From assembly GCF_000590925.1 (NCBI RefSeq), contig NZ_CP004372.1, forward strand, positions 2,709,001-2,773,000: 64,000 nt of DNA, written 5' to 3'. Under the pieces are notes generated by a model. That model was not told where the DNA came from and did not search any database. It worked only from the letters and a program-made list of their open reading frames with translations. Numbering within the stretch: position 1 is the first letter of the stretch; each line of letters starts with the position of its first letter. The DNA is from Roseibacterium elongatum DSM 19469. GTDB taxonomy: Bacteria; Pseudomonadota; Alphaproteobacteria; Rhodobacterales; Rhodobacteraceae. This document shows, in pieces, positions 1-7,406 of the stretch. Position numbers and translations under genes: made by a program.

Positions 1-1208
1 GCGTTGTCGTCCTGCACGCCGCGCATCTGCATGTTCAGGATCGACGAGATCAGCTGCAGGTTGTTCTTGACCCGGTGATGCACCTCGCGCAGCAGGGTTT
101 CCTTTTCCCGGACATTCGCCTCCAACTGCGCGGTGTCGGCGGCCACGCGGTCGAGCAACGTGTTGTAGCTTTCCGCGATCGCCATCATTTCGGACGGGGC
201 ATCGGGAAGACTGACAAAGGCCTTGCCCGGCTTGTCGCCGCGATAGCGGCGCATCCGGGTGGAGAGCCGCGACAGGGGCTTGAGGATCAGGTTGTTCACG
301 GTGATGTAGGCCACTGCCAAGCTGGCCAGCCACATCAGCAGAGGAAACAGCGGTACGGTTCGGCTCAGTGGGCCGACGCCCATGTCCATCGTGCCGGGTC
401 GCCACAGACCCAGCACATAGATCTGCCCCCCGATCAGGGGCACCACGGCGGTGGGGCGGTTGAACCGGTGTCGCGCATCGGTCGCAACCAGCAGGCCGCG
501 TGACGGAATTTCGAGCGCATCGGGCACCACGCCGCGCCGCTCGAAGGCGCCGAGGTCGTTCATGCCCGTGCTGGCGGCCAGAATCTCGCCCTCGGCGTTG
601 ATCAGCGCCAGCTCAAGGCCGTCGTCGTCATTGGCAAACAAAGTGGCCGACAGGGCATGGGGGATCGAAATTGCCTGGCCGCCCAACAGCTCCTGCGTCT
701 GGCCGTCGAAAATCGGCACGAAGACGATATAGACCGAATGGCCCGAAACCTCGCCCGCGCGGCTGACATTCACCTGCGCGACGGGGTCGGCGACGAACTC
801 TTCCCAATCGGGCCGGCCGCGGAATTCGACGGTTTCGCTGGCATTGTTGCACAGCATCACCCCATCGGCATTGACGAAACCGGCGAACACATAGTCGCGA
901 TGGTTCGCGACGAAATCGGCCATGATGGCCGCGCAGGTCGCGGGATCGTCGCGCAGGTTGGCCGCCGTCTCGCCAAGCGCATAGGCCGAGCCGAACGCGC
1001 GTTCCAGCAGAACTTGCTGTTCATCGGCGGCTTCCGACGTGCGCGAGACGGCATCGCGTTCGGCCAGACGCCGGGTTTCCTCGATCACCTGAACGGTCTG
1101 ATACACCGCGATCACCCCGAGCGGCAGCAGCGCGATGCTCAGAAAGATCAGAAGCCGGGTGCTCAGCGACCGCGCCCAATGCCGTGGGCGCAATTCTCGG
1201 GCCTTCAT
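1..1208 (-). CDS. HWE/HisKA_2 sensor histidine kinase of the general stress response (3' end outside window)
   Basis: Translating the reverse strand from the ATG at 1208 gives about 402 open codons running off the window start. Order: a membrane segment near residues 15-35, an extracytoplasmic region of about 230 residues, a second membrane segment, a HAMP-like linker, and finally the dimerisation/phospho-acceptor helix with the sequence [13 protein letters not shown] near 105-65, which is the H-box of the HisKA_2/HWE kinase class. The ATP-binding domain lies outside the window. The start codon overlaps the ecfG stop (ATGA), so it is translationally coupled to the sigma factor. Kinases of this class next to ecfG-nepR are the usual phosphodonors for PhyR; that role is inferred from context. 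Confidence 0.9.
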   Translation of the reverse strand, partial: MKARELRPRHWARSLSTRLLIFLSIALLPLGVIAVYQTVQVIEETRRLAERDAVSRTSEAADEQQVLLERAFGSAYALGETAANLRDDPATCAAIMADFVANHRDYVFAGFVNADGVMLCNNASETVEFRGRPDWEEFVADPVAQVNVSRAGEVSGHSVYIVFVPIFDGQTQELLGGQAISIPHALSATLFANDDDGLELALINAEGEILAASTGMNDLGAFERRGVVPDALEIPSRGLLVATDARHRFNRPTAVVPLIGGQIYVLGLWRPGTMDMGVGPLSRTVPLFPLLMWLASLAVAYITVNNLILKPLSRLSTRMRRYRGDKPGKAFVSLPDAPSEMMAIAESYNTLLDRVAADTAQLEANVREKETLLREVHHRVKNNLQLISSILNMQMRGVQDDN

Positions 1209-1753
1209 CCCGAGGGCGGCGCGTTGACGACGCCCAGCGTCGCGGCATCGGTCATTTCCATGGCCTCGCCGTCTTCGAGTTGCATGAGTTCGGCCAGCCG
1301 TTTGCGACCACGGTTCGCCCGGCTTTTAATGGTGCCGACCGCACAGCCGCACATCTCGGCGGCTTCCTCGTAGGAAAACCCGGACGCCCCCACCAGGATC
1401 AGCACCTCCCGCTGGTCGTCGGGAAGCTGGGCAAACGCCGCGCGGAAATCCGTCATGGCCAGTCGGCCGTCATGTTCGGGCTTTTCCGACAGTTGGGCCG
1501 CGTATTCGCCATCGACATCGGCGACCTCGCGGGCGCGTTTGCGATGCAGCGAATAGTAGGTGTTGCGCAGGATCGTGAACAACCAGGCGCGCAGGTTGGT
1601 GCCCGGTTCGAACTTGTCGATATTCGACCATGCCTTGACGATCGTATCCTGAACGATGTCGTCGGCGGTGGCCGCGTTGCGCGTCAGCGATATGGCGAAG
1701 GCCCGCAGGGACGCCAGATGCTCGACGATTTCCTCACGGGGATCACGCGTCAT
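1205..1753 (-). CDS. ecfG: EcfG-type extracytoplasmic function sigma factor
   Basis: About 182 residues with the two sigma regions of the ECF15/EcfG class. Region 2 (about residues 10-80) includes [12 protein letters not shown] and the stretch [11 protein letters not shown]; region 4 (about 110-165) includes [11 protein letters not shown] and the helix-turn-helix [16 protein letters not shown]. It directs RNA polymerase to stress promoters of the form GGAAC-N16/17-CGTT and is held inactive by NepR. Two ATGs are possible, 1759 and 1753. The GGAAAGG sequence abuts the first and sits six bases before the second, so 1753 is preferred; both overlap the end of nepR. It is co-transcribed with nepR upstream and the sensor kinase downstream. 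Confidence 0.95.
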   Translation of the reverse strand: MTRDPREEIVEHLASLRAFAISLTRNAATADDIVQDTIVKAWSNIDKFEPGTNLRAWLFTILRNTYYSLHRKRAREVADVDGEYAAQLSEKPEHDGRLAMTDFRAAFAQLPDDQREVLILVGASGFSYEEAAEMCGCAVGTIKSRANRGRKRLAELMQLEDGEAMEMTDAATLGVVNAPPSG

Positions 1754-1928
1754 CGCCATCCTTTCCGTCAGGTTTTCGCTCCGACGCCGTGTTGGCGCTT
1801 TTCAACTGCGCGATCAGGTCAAGAAACCTGTCGGGGACAGCCTCGTTCAGCACGTCGTCATAGACGCGCTTGAGATTCTCATCGATCTGCTCATCCACTT
1901 TGGATTTCGTCCGTTTTTCTGCCATCAT
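1743..1928 (-). CDS. nepR: Anti-sigma factor NepR
   Basis: A 61-residue acidic and basic helical protein of the NepR family. It contains the conserved core IDENLKRVYDDVLNEAVPDRFLDLIAQL, here in segments near residues 15-42. NepR binds EcfG and keeps it off RNA polymerase; phosphorylated PhyR mimics the sigma factor and titrates NepR away. The length is typical of the family. It is the first gene of the nepR-ecfG-kinase operon, its 3' end overlaps ecfG, and it is divergent from phyR, sharing an 81-base intergenic region with a palindromic EcfG-type promoter. Confidence 0.95.
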   Translation of the reverse strand: MMAEKRTKSKVDEQIDENLKRVYDDVLNEAVPDRFLDLIAQLKSANTASERKPDGKDGDDA

Positions 1929-1959
1929 TCAGGTGCCGAGGTTTTTTGCATGCAGGATG

Positions 1960-1986
1960 GGAACCAACCTAGCCGCAAAAGGTTCC
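1960..1986. promoter_or_regulatory. Palindromic, bidirectional EcfG-type promoter between nepR and phyR
   Basis: GGAACC at 1960-1965 and its inverted copy GGTTCC at 1981-1986. Reading right, GGAAC-N16-GGTT points at phyR, with the -10-like element 25 bases from its ATG. Reading left, the same bases give GGAAC-N16-GGTT pointing at nepR. The -35 element of each direction overlaps the -10 element of the other. The known consensus has CGTT rather than GGTT at -10, so this is a near match. Confidence 0.75.
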
Positions 1987-2009
1987 ATAAAAAATGAGAG
2001 GGGTCAAAA

Positions 2010-2852
2010 ATGACATCAGACAGCAGCACGAATGACGGCAAGGACATGAGCTTGGACCAGCTTGTCGCCACGCATCTGCCATATCTGCGACGCTATGCGC
2101 GGGCGCTGACGGGCGCGCAGGATGCAGGCGACCGCTATGCGATTGCCACGCTCGAGGCGATCGTGGCCGATCCGTCCACCATCGACGGGCATGACAGCGC
2201 CAAGGCCGGGCTCTTCGCCGTGTTCCACCAGATCTGGAGCAGTTCCGGCGCCGTGGTCGAGGATACGGACGCGCCCGACAGCCTGTTGGAACAGCGGGCG
2301 CAATGGCGTTTGCACGGCCTCAGCCCCAATTCGCGCGAGGCGTTGCTGCTCAACACGATCGAAGGCTTCCCGTTGGACGCGATCGGCGAGATCCTCGGGG
2401 TCTCGAAGGCCGAGGCGCAAGAACTTTTGGACCGCGCGCGCGCCGAGATGGGCAAGATGGTCACCGGCGACGTGTTGATCATCGAGGATGAGGCCATCAT
2501 CGCCATGGACCTCGAGGCGATCGTCAGCGGCATGGGCCACACGGTCGTCGATATCGCGCGCACCCGCGCCGGCGCGGTCAAGCTGGGGACGAAGCACCAG
2601 CCCGACCTGATCCTGGCCGACATCCAGCTGGCCGACAAATCCTCGGGCATCGATGCCGTGAACGATTTGCTGGCCACCCTCGGCGATGTGCCGGTGATTT
2701 TCATCACCGCCTTCCCCGAACGGTTGCTGACCGGCGAACGGCCCGAACCGGCCTTCCTGATCGCCAAGCCCTATTCCGAAGAGCAGGTGCGCGCGGCGGT
2801 CAGCCAGGCGATGTTCTTTGCCTCCACCGAAAGCCTGTTGCAGGCGGGCTGA
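2010..2852 (+). CDS. phyR: PhyR general stress response regulator (sigma-like domain plus receiver)
   Basis: 280 residues. Residues about 10-150 form the sigma-factor mimic, resembling ECF regions 2 and 4 (LSPNSREALLL, AIGEILGVSKAEAQELLDRAR). Residues about 153-270 are a receiver domain with the acidic pocket in LIIEDE (159-161), the predicted phospho-acceptor D204 in LILADIQ, and K253 in IAKPY. The stretch FITAFPERLLTGERPEP is the FAT GUY signature of this receiver subclass. On phosphorylation PhyR sequesters NepR and frees EcfG. GAGAGGGG stands eight bases before the ATG. It is divergent from nepR-ecfG, which is the standard locus architecture. Confidence 0.96.
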   Translation: MTSDSSTNDGKDMSLDQLVATHLPYLRRYARALTGAQDAGDRYAIATLEAIVADPSTIDGHDSAKAGLFAVFHQIWSSSGAVVEDTDAPDSLLEQRAQWRLHGLSPNSREALLLNTIEGFPLDAIGEILGVSKAEAQELLDRARAEMGKMVTGDVLIIEDEAIIAMDLEAIVSGMGHTVVDIARTRAGAVKLGTKHQPDLILADIQLADKSSGIDAVNDLLATLGDVPVIFITAFPERLLTGERPEPAFLIAKPYSEEQVRAAVSQAMFFASTESLLQAG

Positions 2853-2897
2853 CCCGTCCCCGCCCGCGCAGCCCGCGTCAGGCCCGGTTTTCATGAT

Positions 2898-2923
2898 CCC
2901 GTGATGCGAAGGCGCGTCACGGG
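2898..2923. other. Strong hairpin directly before the ribosome-binding site of the FNT gene
   Basis: An 11-base stem with one G-U pair (2898-2908 and 2913-2923, CCCGTGATGCG / CGCGTCACGGG) and an AAGG loop. It ends two bases before the AGGAG of the next gene. There is no T-run, so it is not a typical intrinsic terminator; it may end phyR transcripts, protect the downstream message or be a protein-binding palindrome. Confidence 0.5.
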
Positions 2924-2935
2924 ACAGGAGTTCTT

Positions 2936-3748
2936 ATGCAAGAAGAAAAAGCCATTCAGGACGCCGGCCGCCTGTCGTCCAAGATGATTTACGAGGTCGT
3001 GCGCCGCGACGGCGACGAGGAACTGAACCGCCCGACCGCGTCGCTTTTGTGGTCGGGGACAACCGCCGGCCTGTTGATTTCCTTTTCCGTCCTGGGCGAG
3101 GCGATCTTTCGCACCTATCTGCCGGATGCGCCCTCCAGCTACCTTGTCGAAAACCTGGGCTACAGCCTTGGGTTTCTGCTAGTGATCATGGGGCGCATGC
3201 AGCTCTTCACCGAAAACACGATCACCACCATCCTGCCGCTTGTGGCCCGCCGGGAGGTGTCGTGCCTGATGCGCGTTCTGCGGCTGTGGGCGCTGGTTCT
3301 GGCCGCGAATGTGGTGGGGGCCGCTGCCGCCGCGGCCTTTATCGTTTGGTCCGGCACCATGTCCGAGCCGCTCCTGACCTCGATCTTTGAACTGTCCGAA
3401 CATGCCACCGGCTTTGCCCCCGGTGTGGCCTTTCTCAAGGCGATCCCCGCGGGCGTTCTGGTGGCCGCGATCGTCTGGATGCTGCCCGCACAGCAGGGCA
3501 ACGAGGTGCTCTTGATCGTCGCGATCACATGGCTGATCGCGGCGGGCGACTTTACCCATATTATCGCGGGCAGCGTCGAGATGTGGGTGCTGATCTTCGC
3601 CGGCGACCTTGGCGCGCGCGCGGCCGTCTTTGATTTTTTCCTGCCGGTTCTGGCCGGCAATGTGGCCGGTGGCACCGCCGTTTTCGCCTTTCTGGCGTGG
3701 GGTCAGGTCAAGGCCGAGGTCGAGGACCCGGACGGCGAGGGAACCTGA
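2936..3748 (+). CDS. Formate/nitrite transporter (FNT) family membrane protein
   Basis: 270 residues with a hydrophilic N-terminus of about 40 residues and six predicted membrane helices. The central segment GRMQLFTENTITTILP matches the FNT family hallmark helix region (family members include YfdC, FocA and NirC). These pentameric channels pass small monovalent anions; the substrate here cannot be read from sequence. AGGAG lies five bases before the ATG. The gene sits between phyR and a set of EcfG-promoted small genes, and its last codons contain the promoter of the next unit. No EcfG box is seen in front of it. Regulation by stress is therefore only suggested by position. Confidence 0.85.
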   Translation: MQEEKAIQDAGRLSSKMIYEVVRRDGDEELNRPTASLLWSGTTAGLLISFSVLGEAIFRTYLPDAPSSYLVENLGYSLGFLLVIMGRMQLFTENTITTILPLVARREVSCLMRVLRLWALVLAANVVGAAAAAAFIVWSGTMSEPLLTSIFELSEHATGFAPGVAFLKAIPAGVLVAAIVWMLPAQQGNEVLLIVAITWLIAAGDFTHIIAGSVEMWVLIFAGDLGARAAVFDFFLPVLAGNVAGGTAVFAFLAWGQVKAEVEDPDGEGT

Positions 3749-3764
3749 CGCCGCCTGCCGCGTT
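3740..3764 (+). promoter_or_regulatory. EcfG-type promoter for the 3789-4449 operon
   Basis: GGAAC (3740-3744), 16 bases, CGTT (3761-3764): an exact match to the alphaproteobacterial EcfG consensus. It overlaps the FNT stop codon and lies 25 bases before the next ATG. Confidence 0.8.
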
Positions 3765-3788
3765 ATCCCAGTCGACAAGGAGGACCAG

Positions 3789-4040
3789 ATGTCAGCACCC
3801 GACACCGATCTCGACAAACAAGCAAAACGTCATCGCGGCCCGATCTGGGGCATCACCTTCGGGCTGGTCTGCGTTGCATTGCTGGCCTTGGCCGCGTTCG
3901 TGTGGCCCGGGCTACCGCTTGACCAGCAGGCCGCGCCCGACGGCGCCCCGACCGAAACCAGCGACGGCGATGCCGTCAGCGGCGGCCCGTCCATCGTCAT
4001 CGACAGCGAAGCCGACGCGGCGACCGGGGAAACGCAATGA
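3789..4040 (+). CDS. Small single-pass membrane protein, stress-operon
   Basis: 83 residues. A basic N-terminus (about 1-17) is followed by one membrane helix (about 19-39, ITFGLVCVALLALAAFVW) and an acidic, Ala/Asp-rich tail. Start chosen at the ATG at 3789 because AAGGAGG precedes it at 3777-3783; an in-frame upstream extension would lie inside the FNT gene. No family was recognised. It is the first gene after an exact EcfG promoter and overlaps the DUF2945 gene by four bases, so a role in the general stress response is inferred. Confidence 0.75.
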   Translation: MSAPDTDLDKQAKRHRGPIWGITFGLVCVALLALAAFVWPGLPLDQQAAPDGAPTETSDGDAVSGGPSIVIDSEADAATGETQ

Positions 4041-4246
4041 TCCGCAAGGGCACAGCCGTCACATGGTCCTGGGGCGGGGGCACCGCGTCAGGGCAGGTGG
4101 TCGACCGTTTCACCTCGGACGTGACCCGCACGCTCAAGGGCACCTCGGTCACGCGAAAGGCCAGCGAGGATGCGCCGGCCTTTCTGATCCGTCAGGAGGA
4201 TGGCGACGAGGTTCTCAAATCCATCACTGAAATCGAACGAGCCTGA
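4037..4246 (+). CDS. DUF2945 (hypervirulence-associated, TUDOR-like) small protein
   Basis: 69 residues matching the DUF2945 family: start IRKGTAVTWSWGGGTASGQV, then VTRTLKGTSVTRKASEDAPAFLI, and a KSITEIE ending. Members are small soluble beta-barrel proteins of unknown function and are often found among stress genes. The ATG overlaps the previous stop (ATGA), showing translational coupling. It is the second gene of the EcfG-promoted operon. Confidence 0.85.
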   Translation: MIRKGTAVTWSWGGGTASGQVVDRFTSDVTRTLKGTSVTRKASEDAPAFLIRQEDGDEVLKSITEIERA

Positions 4247-4257
4247 GGGAGACACCC

Positions 4258-4449
4258 ATGCTAGAGATAACCGGACTAGGCGGCCTGATCATCCTGATCC
4301 TGGATTTGTGGGCCATCGTGTCGATCATCGGATCGGCGTCGAGCACCGGCAAGAAGGTTCTGTGGTGTCTTGCCGTGATCCTGCTGCCCATCCTGGGGTT
4401 CATCGCCTGGCTGCTTTTCGGCCCCCGCGCGGAACAAAGCCGGACATGA
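4258..4449 (+). CDS. PLDc_N-domain small membrane protein
   Basis: 63 residues, two membrane helices separated by a short SSTGKK loop, ending in WLLFGPR. This is the pattern of the phospholipase D N-terminal (PLDc_N) membrane domain occurring alone. Nothing catalytic is present; the function is unknown, perhaps envelope-related. GAGGGAGA precedes the ATG. It lies 11 bases after DUF2945 and is the last gene of the EcfG-promoted operon. Confidence 0.8.
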   Translation: MLEITGLGGLIILILDLWAIVSIIGSASSTGKKVLWCLAVILLPILGFIAWLLFGPRAEQSRT

Positions 4450-4503
4450 ACCACCGCGCCCTTGGCATGGCCTGAGTGTGCCCCGGCTGCGCGGCGGCGC
4501 GGT

Positions 4504-4878
4504 TCAGGCCGCGCTGCCGCCGTGTTGTCGGGCACTCAGCAGGGCGGCAAGGACATCGGCATCCCGGAACGGTTCGGACAAGACGGAAAATCCCGGCGGC
4601 AGGTCCGGCTTGGCCTCGAGAAACCCGACGATCAGGACGACATGCGCCGCCATCCGCGCCACCCGGTCAAGCAAGGTGATATCTGAGAGCGCATCGCGTG
4701 ACACGGACAGAAAGCACGTCTCGAACGGCTCGGGCGGGGTCTCGTCCGGCAACGAGATCGCCAGCTCGACCCGGTTCGCCCCGGCAGAAACCAGCATCTC
4801 GCGCAGGTCTTCGGCCACAAGGGGTGTTGAATGCACCACCAACATGCGATGCCCATATGTCTGATCTGGTCGCGTCAC
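4504..4878 (-). CDS. Degenerate receiver-like protein (paralogue A)
   Basis: 124 residues from a GTG at 4878, chosen because AGAGGAG sits six bases upstream; the longer ATG start at 4953 has no ribosome-binding site. The layout is that of a response-regulator receiver: LVVHSTPLVAEDLREML for strand 1 and helix 1, FLSVSRDA at strand 3, HVVLIVGF at strand 4, and SEPFRDADVLAAL at the end. The phosphorylation residues are gone: strand 1 has VVH instead of acidic residues, strand 3 has Ser at the acceptor position, and Glu replaces the invariant Lys of the KP motif. It resembles the gene at 5907-6299 closely in length and pattern, and lies divergent from the Crp/Fnr gene. Function unknown. Confidence 0.7.
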   Translation of the reverse strand: MTRPDQTYGHRMLVVHSTPLVAEDLREMLVSAGANRVELAISLPDETPPEPFETCFLSVSRDALSDITLLDRVARMAAHVVLIVGFLEAKPDLPPGFSVLSEPFRDADVLAALLSARQHGGSAA

Positions 4879-4970
4879 GCGGTCTCCTCTGTCGGGTTGC
4901 TGGAAAGGGGCAGCATGACGGCTGGCCGGGGCGCGCGCATTAAACTGCGACATAGGGGGTGAAAAAGGAC

Positions 4971-5702
4971 ATGGTCACGCATTGCCAGAACTGCCCCTTG
5001 AGGGGGCAGTCGCAGTTCAAGTCACTGCCCGAGGAACAGCTCGACTTTCTGCGCCGCTTCAAGGCCGGCGAAATAAAGGTCGAGCCGGGCGCGCAACTGC
5101 TGCTGCAGGGGTCCAACAGCCCGCAGCTCTTTACCGCGCTCGAAGGTCTGGGCGTGCGCTACAAGACATTGGAGGACGGGCGCAGGCAGGTCATCAATTT
5201 CGTGCTGCCGGGCGATTTCGTAGGCTTGCAGGCGGGCGTCATGAAAGAGATGCAGCATTCGGTCGAGGCCTCGACTGCGATGACGCTGTGCGTGTTCAAT
5301 CGCGCGGACCTGTGGTCGCTGTTCAAGGCGCAGCCCGCCATCGCCTTCGATCTGACCTGGCTGGCGGCCATCGAGGAAAGCTTTCTGGGCGAGGCCCTGG
5401 CCATCGTCGGTCAGGCGCCGGCCGAAACGCGCATCGTCTGGGGCTTGTTGCGGTTTCACGACCGTTGCCGCATGGCGGGGTTGGGGGATGCGCGGGGCGT
5501 GCCCTTTCCCTATCGGCAGCAGGATCTGGCCGATGCGCTTGGCCTGTCGCTGGTGCACACCAACAAGACACTGCAGGCCTTGCGCCAGCGCCAGATCCTG
5601 TCGCTGCAGGACAAGAGGTTGCGCATGCTCGACCTGTCGCGGGCCAAGGCGATGCTGGACGCCGACTTGCAGCAGCCCGCCGCCCCACGCCCGCTGATCT
5701 AG
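4971..5702 (+). CDS. Crp/Fnr-family transcriptional regulator
   Basis: 243 residues. The N-terminus has CQNCPL near residues 5-10, then a cyclic-nucleotide-type beta-roll (about 20-145; GDFVGLQAG), and a C-terminal winged helix (about 175-235; YRQQDLADALGLSLVHTNKTLQALR is the HTH region). Fnr proteins bind a 4Fe-4S cluster with four cysteines; here I see two at the N-terminus and one in the roll (TLCVF), the position of Fnr Cys122, so cluster binding is uncertain. A GTG at 4959 is an alternative start; AGGGGGTG at 4954-4961 suits the ATG at 4971. Two receiver-like paralogues flank it. Confidence 0.88.
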   Translation: MVTHCQNCPLRGQSQFKSLPEEQLDFLRRFKAGEIKVEPGAQLLLQGSNSPQLFTALEGLGVRYKTLEDGRRQVINFVLPGDFVGLQAGVMKEMQHSVEASTAMTLCVFNRADLWSLFKAQPAIAFDLTWLAAIEESFLGEALAIVGQAPAETRIVWGLLRFHDRCRMAGLGDARGVPFPYRQQDLADALGLSLVHTNKTLQALRQRQILSLQDKRLRMLDLSRAKAMLDADLQQPAAPRPLI

Positions 5703-5906
5703 GGGGCGCGCGACGGGCGCGGGCCCAAGCGACTGCGAACGGCGCCGTTTCGCTCACGCCTATGTCACCCGACAAACACATCTTGTAGCTGCACAAGAAA
5801 TCGGACACGATGTGCCGCAGGGGTATTTTGTTTGGCCCCTTTAGGCGAACCCTCCGTGCTGCTTCCTGGGCCGGTCGCGTCGGCTCCGCAAGGTGAAGGT
5901 GGCATC

Positions 5907-6299
5907 ATGTCTCTCGACGCTCAGGCGCAAAGCCTCAGACTGCTTGTCGTCCATCACGATCTCATCGTGCTCGAGGACCTTTGCGAGACACTGGCCGAAA
6001 CGGGGTCTGCGGCCTTGGTCGATCGTGCCGACACATTGCGCCCCGACGATCTGGATGGCCAATGCTATGACGCGGCGTTGATCGAAGTGTCGCGCAATGC
6101 CACGGCCTATGAGACGGCGTTTCAAACCCTGTCCAAGGCGCTGGCCCGCGTGATCTGGATCACCGACGACATGCACCCCGCGCCCGAGACGCCGCTGGTG
6201 CGCACCAGCCTGCGGCAGCCCTTTCGTACCGAGGATGTGACGACCGCCCTCGAGGCGGCGGGCGTTCTTCTGACCGGCATGAAAATGCCGCGCCCCTAG
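5907..6299 (+). CDS. Degenerate receiver-like protein (paralogue B)
   Basis: 130 residues from the ATG at 5907, preceded by GAAGGTGG. It has the same plan as the 4504-4878 product: [18 protein letters not shown], then [10 protein letters not shown] at strand 3, RVIWITDD at strand 4 and [14 protein letters not shown] at the end. The strand-1 acidic pair, the acceptor Asp and the Lys before Pro are all replaced. Matching start context and length suggest a duplication. A 204-base stretch separates it from the regulator gene upstream. Function unknown; a phosphorylation-independent adaptor is one possibility. Confidence 0.7.
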   Translation: MSLDAQAQSLRLLVVHHDLIVLEDLCETLAETGSAALVDRADTLRPDDLDGQCYDAALIEVSRNATAYETAFQTLSKALARVIWITDDMHPAPETPLVRTSLRQPFRTEDVTTALEAAGVLLTGMKMPRP

Positions 6300-6307
6300 G
6301 CGGCGAG

Positions 6308-6332
6308 GGAACCGCAGCCCGGCCCGTTCGTT
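6308..6332 (+). promoter_or_regulatory. EcfG-type promoter for the DUF1328 gene
   Basis: GGAAC (6308-6312), 16 bases, CGTT (6329-6332): an exact consensus match 31 bases before the ATG at 6364. Confidence 0.82.
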
Positions 6333-6363
6333 ACCCCTTTGTCACTGCAAAGGAGTAATTACC

Positions 6364-6534
6364 ATGCTTGGTTGGGCAATCGCCTTTCTCATCATCGCCC
6401 TCGTGGCCGCTCTTTTCGGCTTTGGAGGTATCGCCAGCGCATCGGCTGGCATCGCGCAGATCCTGTTCTTCGTCTTCATCGTGCTCTTCGTGGTCGCGAT
6501 GGTGGCCCGCGCCGTGCGCGGACGCTCGCCCTGA
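6364..6534 (+). CDS. DUF1328 (YtjA-type) small membrane protein
   Basis: 56 residues, two membrane helices: [20 protein letters not shown], then a [12 protein letters not shown] turn, then a second helix and a basic tail. This is the DUF1328/YtjA pattern. AAAGGAG lies eight bases before the ATG. An exact EcfG promoter stands upstream and a strong terminator downstream, so it is a single-gene unit of the stress regulon. Members are commonly stress-induced; the biochemical role is unknown. Confidence 0.88.
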   Translation: MLGWAIAFLIIALVAALFGFGGIASASAGIAQILFFVFIVLFVVAMVARAVRGRSP

Positions 6535-6564
6535 CGCGGGGCTTTGACTGCGCTGTCATGCGTC

Positions 6565-6602
6565 AACCGGCGGCCCGGATCAGGGCCGCCGGTTCTTTTT
6601 TG
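6565..6602 (+). terminator. Intrinsic terminator after the DUF1328 gene
   Basis: A perfect 12-base stem (AACCGGCGGCCC / GGGCCGCCGGTT) with loop GGATCA, followed by CTTTTTTG. Confidence 0.9.
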
Positions 6603-6642
6603 TGCCATGGCCGCGACACATGCGACAGGTCGTCCGTCGGGT

Positions 6643-6668
6643 GGAACGCAATCGCCCTGTCACGCGTT
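6643..6668 (+). promoter_or_regulatory. EcfG-type promoter for the CsbD gene
   Basis: GGAAC (6643-6647), 17 bases, CGTT (6665-6668), 60 bases before the ATG at 6729. Confidence 0.82.
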
Positions 6669-6728
6669 CTCTCCCCGTAACCCATTCAGGGCCGCCAGCC
6701 CTGCGTTGACATCAAGGAGGACGCACCG

Positions 6729-6926
6729 ATGAACCGCGACCAGATCGAAGGCAAATGGACCGAAATCAAGGGTCGTCTGCGCGAGAGCTATGCCGATCTG
6801 ACCGATGACGAGATCGAAGAGGCAAAAGGCGACCGCGAGCAGATGGAGGGCGTGTTGCAGCAGAAAACCGGCAACACCAAGGAGGAGGTGCGCCGCACCG
6901 TCGACCGGATCCTCGAAAGCGTCTGA
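6729..6926 (+). CDS. CsbD-family stress protein
   Basis: 65 residues, hydrophilic and helical: MNRDQIEGKWTEIKGRLRE, LTDDEIEEAKGDREQ and a QKTGNTKEEVRR tail, the complete CsbD pattern. Members are abundant general-stress proteins in many bacteria (sigma-B dependent in Bacillus); the molecular role is unknown. AAGGAGG precedes the ATG by eight bases. Single-gene unit with an EcfG promoter upstream and a terminator downstream. Confidence 0.95.
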   Translation: MNRDQIEGKWTEIKGRLRESYADLTDDEIEEAKGDREQMEGVLQQKTGNTKEEVRRTVDRILESV

Positions 6927-6941
6927 CGCCGCAAGAACAGC

Positions 6942-6978
6942 GAAACGGGGTGCCCTGACCGGGCGCCCCGTTTCTTTG
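6942..6978 (+). terminator. Intrinsic terminator after csbD
   Basis: A 14-base stem with one G-U-type mismatch (GAAACGGGGTGCCC / GGGCGCCCCGTTTC), loop TGACC, followed by a short T-run. Confidence 0.85.
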
Positions 6979-7037
6979 CCCGGCCATCGGGCCGCCCCAA
7001 AGCACCTGGCAGAGCCCGATGCCGGGACGGACGCTTA

Positions 7038-7062
7038 GGAACCCCGCTCCGTTCCGGACGTT
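7038..7062 (+). promoter_or_regulatory. EcfG-type promoter for the 7085 gene
   Basis: GGAAC (7038-7042), 16 bases, CGTT (7059-7062): an exact match 22 bases before the ATG at 7085. Confidence 0.82.
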
Positions 7063-7084
7063 ATGCCTTGAAAGGAGATGACTC

Positions 7085-7336
7085 ATGGATCGACTAAGCA
7101 TCGTGCTCACCCTCATGACCGGCGCCGTTCTGACCGGCAGCCTGACCGTCGCCGCCTTTTCCCTGGGGTATTATGGCTGGCCCGCCGTCATTTTCGCCGC
7201 GGTGGTGGGGTTTATCGCCTCCTGGCCTGTGGCCTATCTGATTTCGCGCTGGATCAAGCGATCCGACCCGGCCTGGACCGATCGCAAACCGCAGCAGTCG
7301 CGCATCGTGCCCGACCCTGACGCGCCCGAGGTGTGA
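7085..7336 (+). CDS. Small two-helix membrane protein, EcfG-promoted
   Basis: 83 residues with two membrane helices (about 8-30 and 33-53), then a basic RWIKR junction and a hydrophilic tail. AAAGGAG stands before the ATG; an overlapping ATG at 7078 is in another frame. No family recognised with certainty. An exact EcfG promoter precedes it. Only four bases separate its stop codon from the inverted repeat of the IS element, so any natural terminator or downstream operon partner has been lost. Confidence 0.78.
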   Translation: MDRLSIVLTLMTGAVLTGSLTVAAFSLGYYGWPAVIFAAVVGFIASWPVAYLISRWIKRSDPAWTDRKPQQSRIVPDPDAPEV

Positions 7337-7340
7337 GGCG

Positions 7341-7354
7341 TGACCTGAGACCCG
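7341..7354 (+). repeat. IS left terminal inverted repeat
   Basis: TGACCTGAGACCCG; matches the right end over 14 bases, with weaker similarity beyond. Confidence 0.9.
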
Positions 7355-7406
7355 TTTCCTCATCCATTTTGAGGTAGAGTCCGTCCCAACGAAGGAGACG
7401 GACGGA

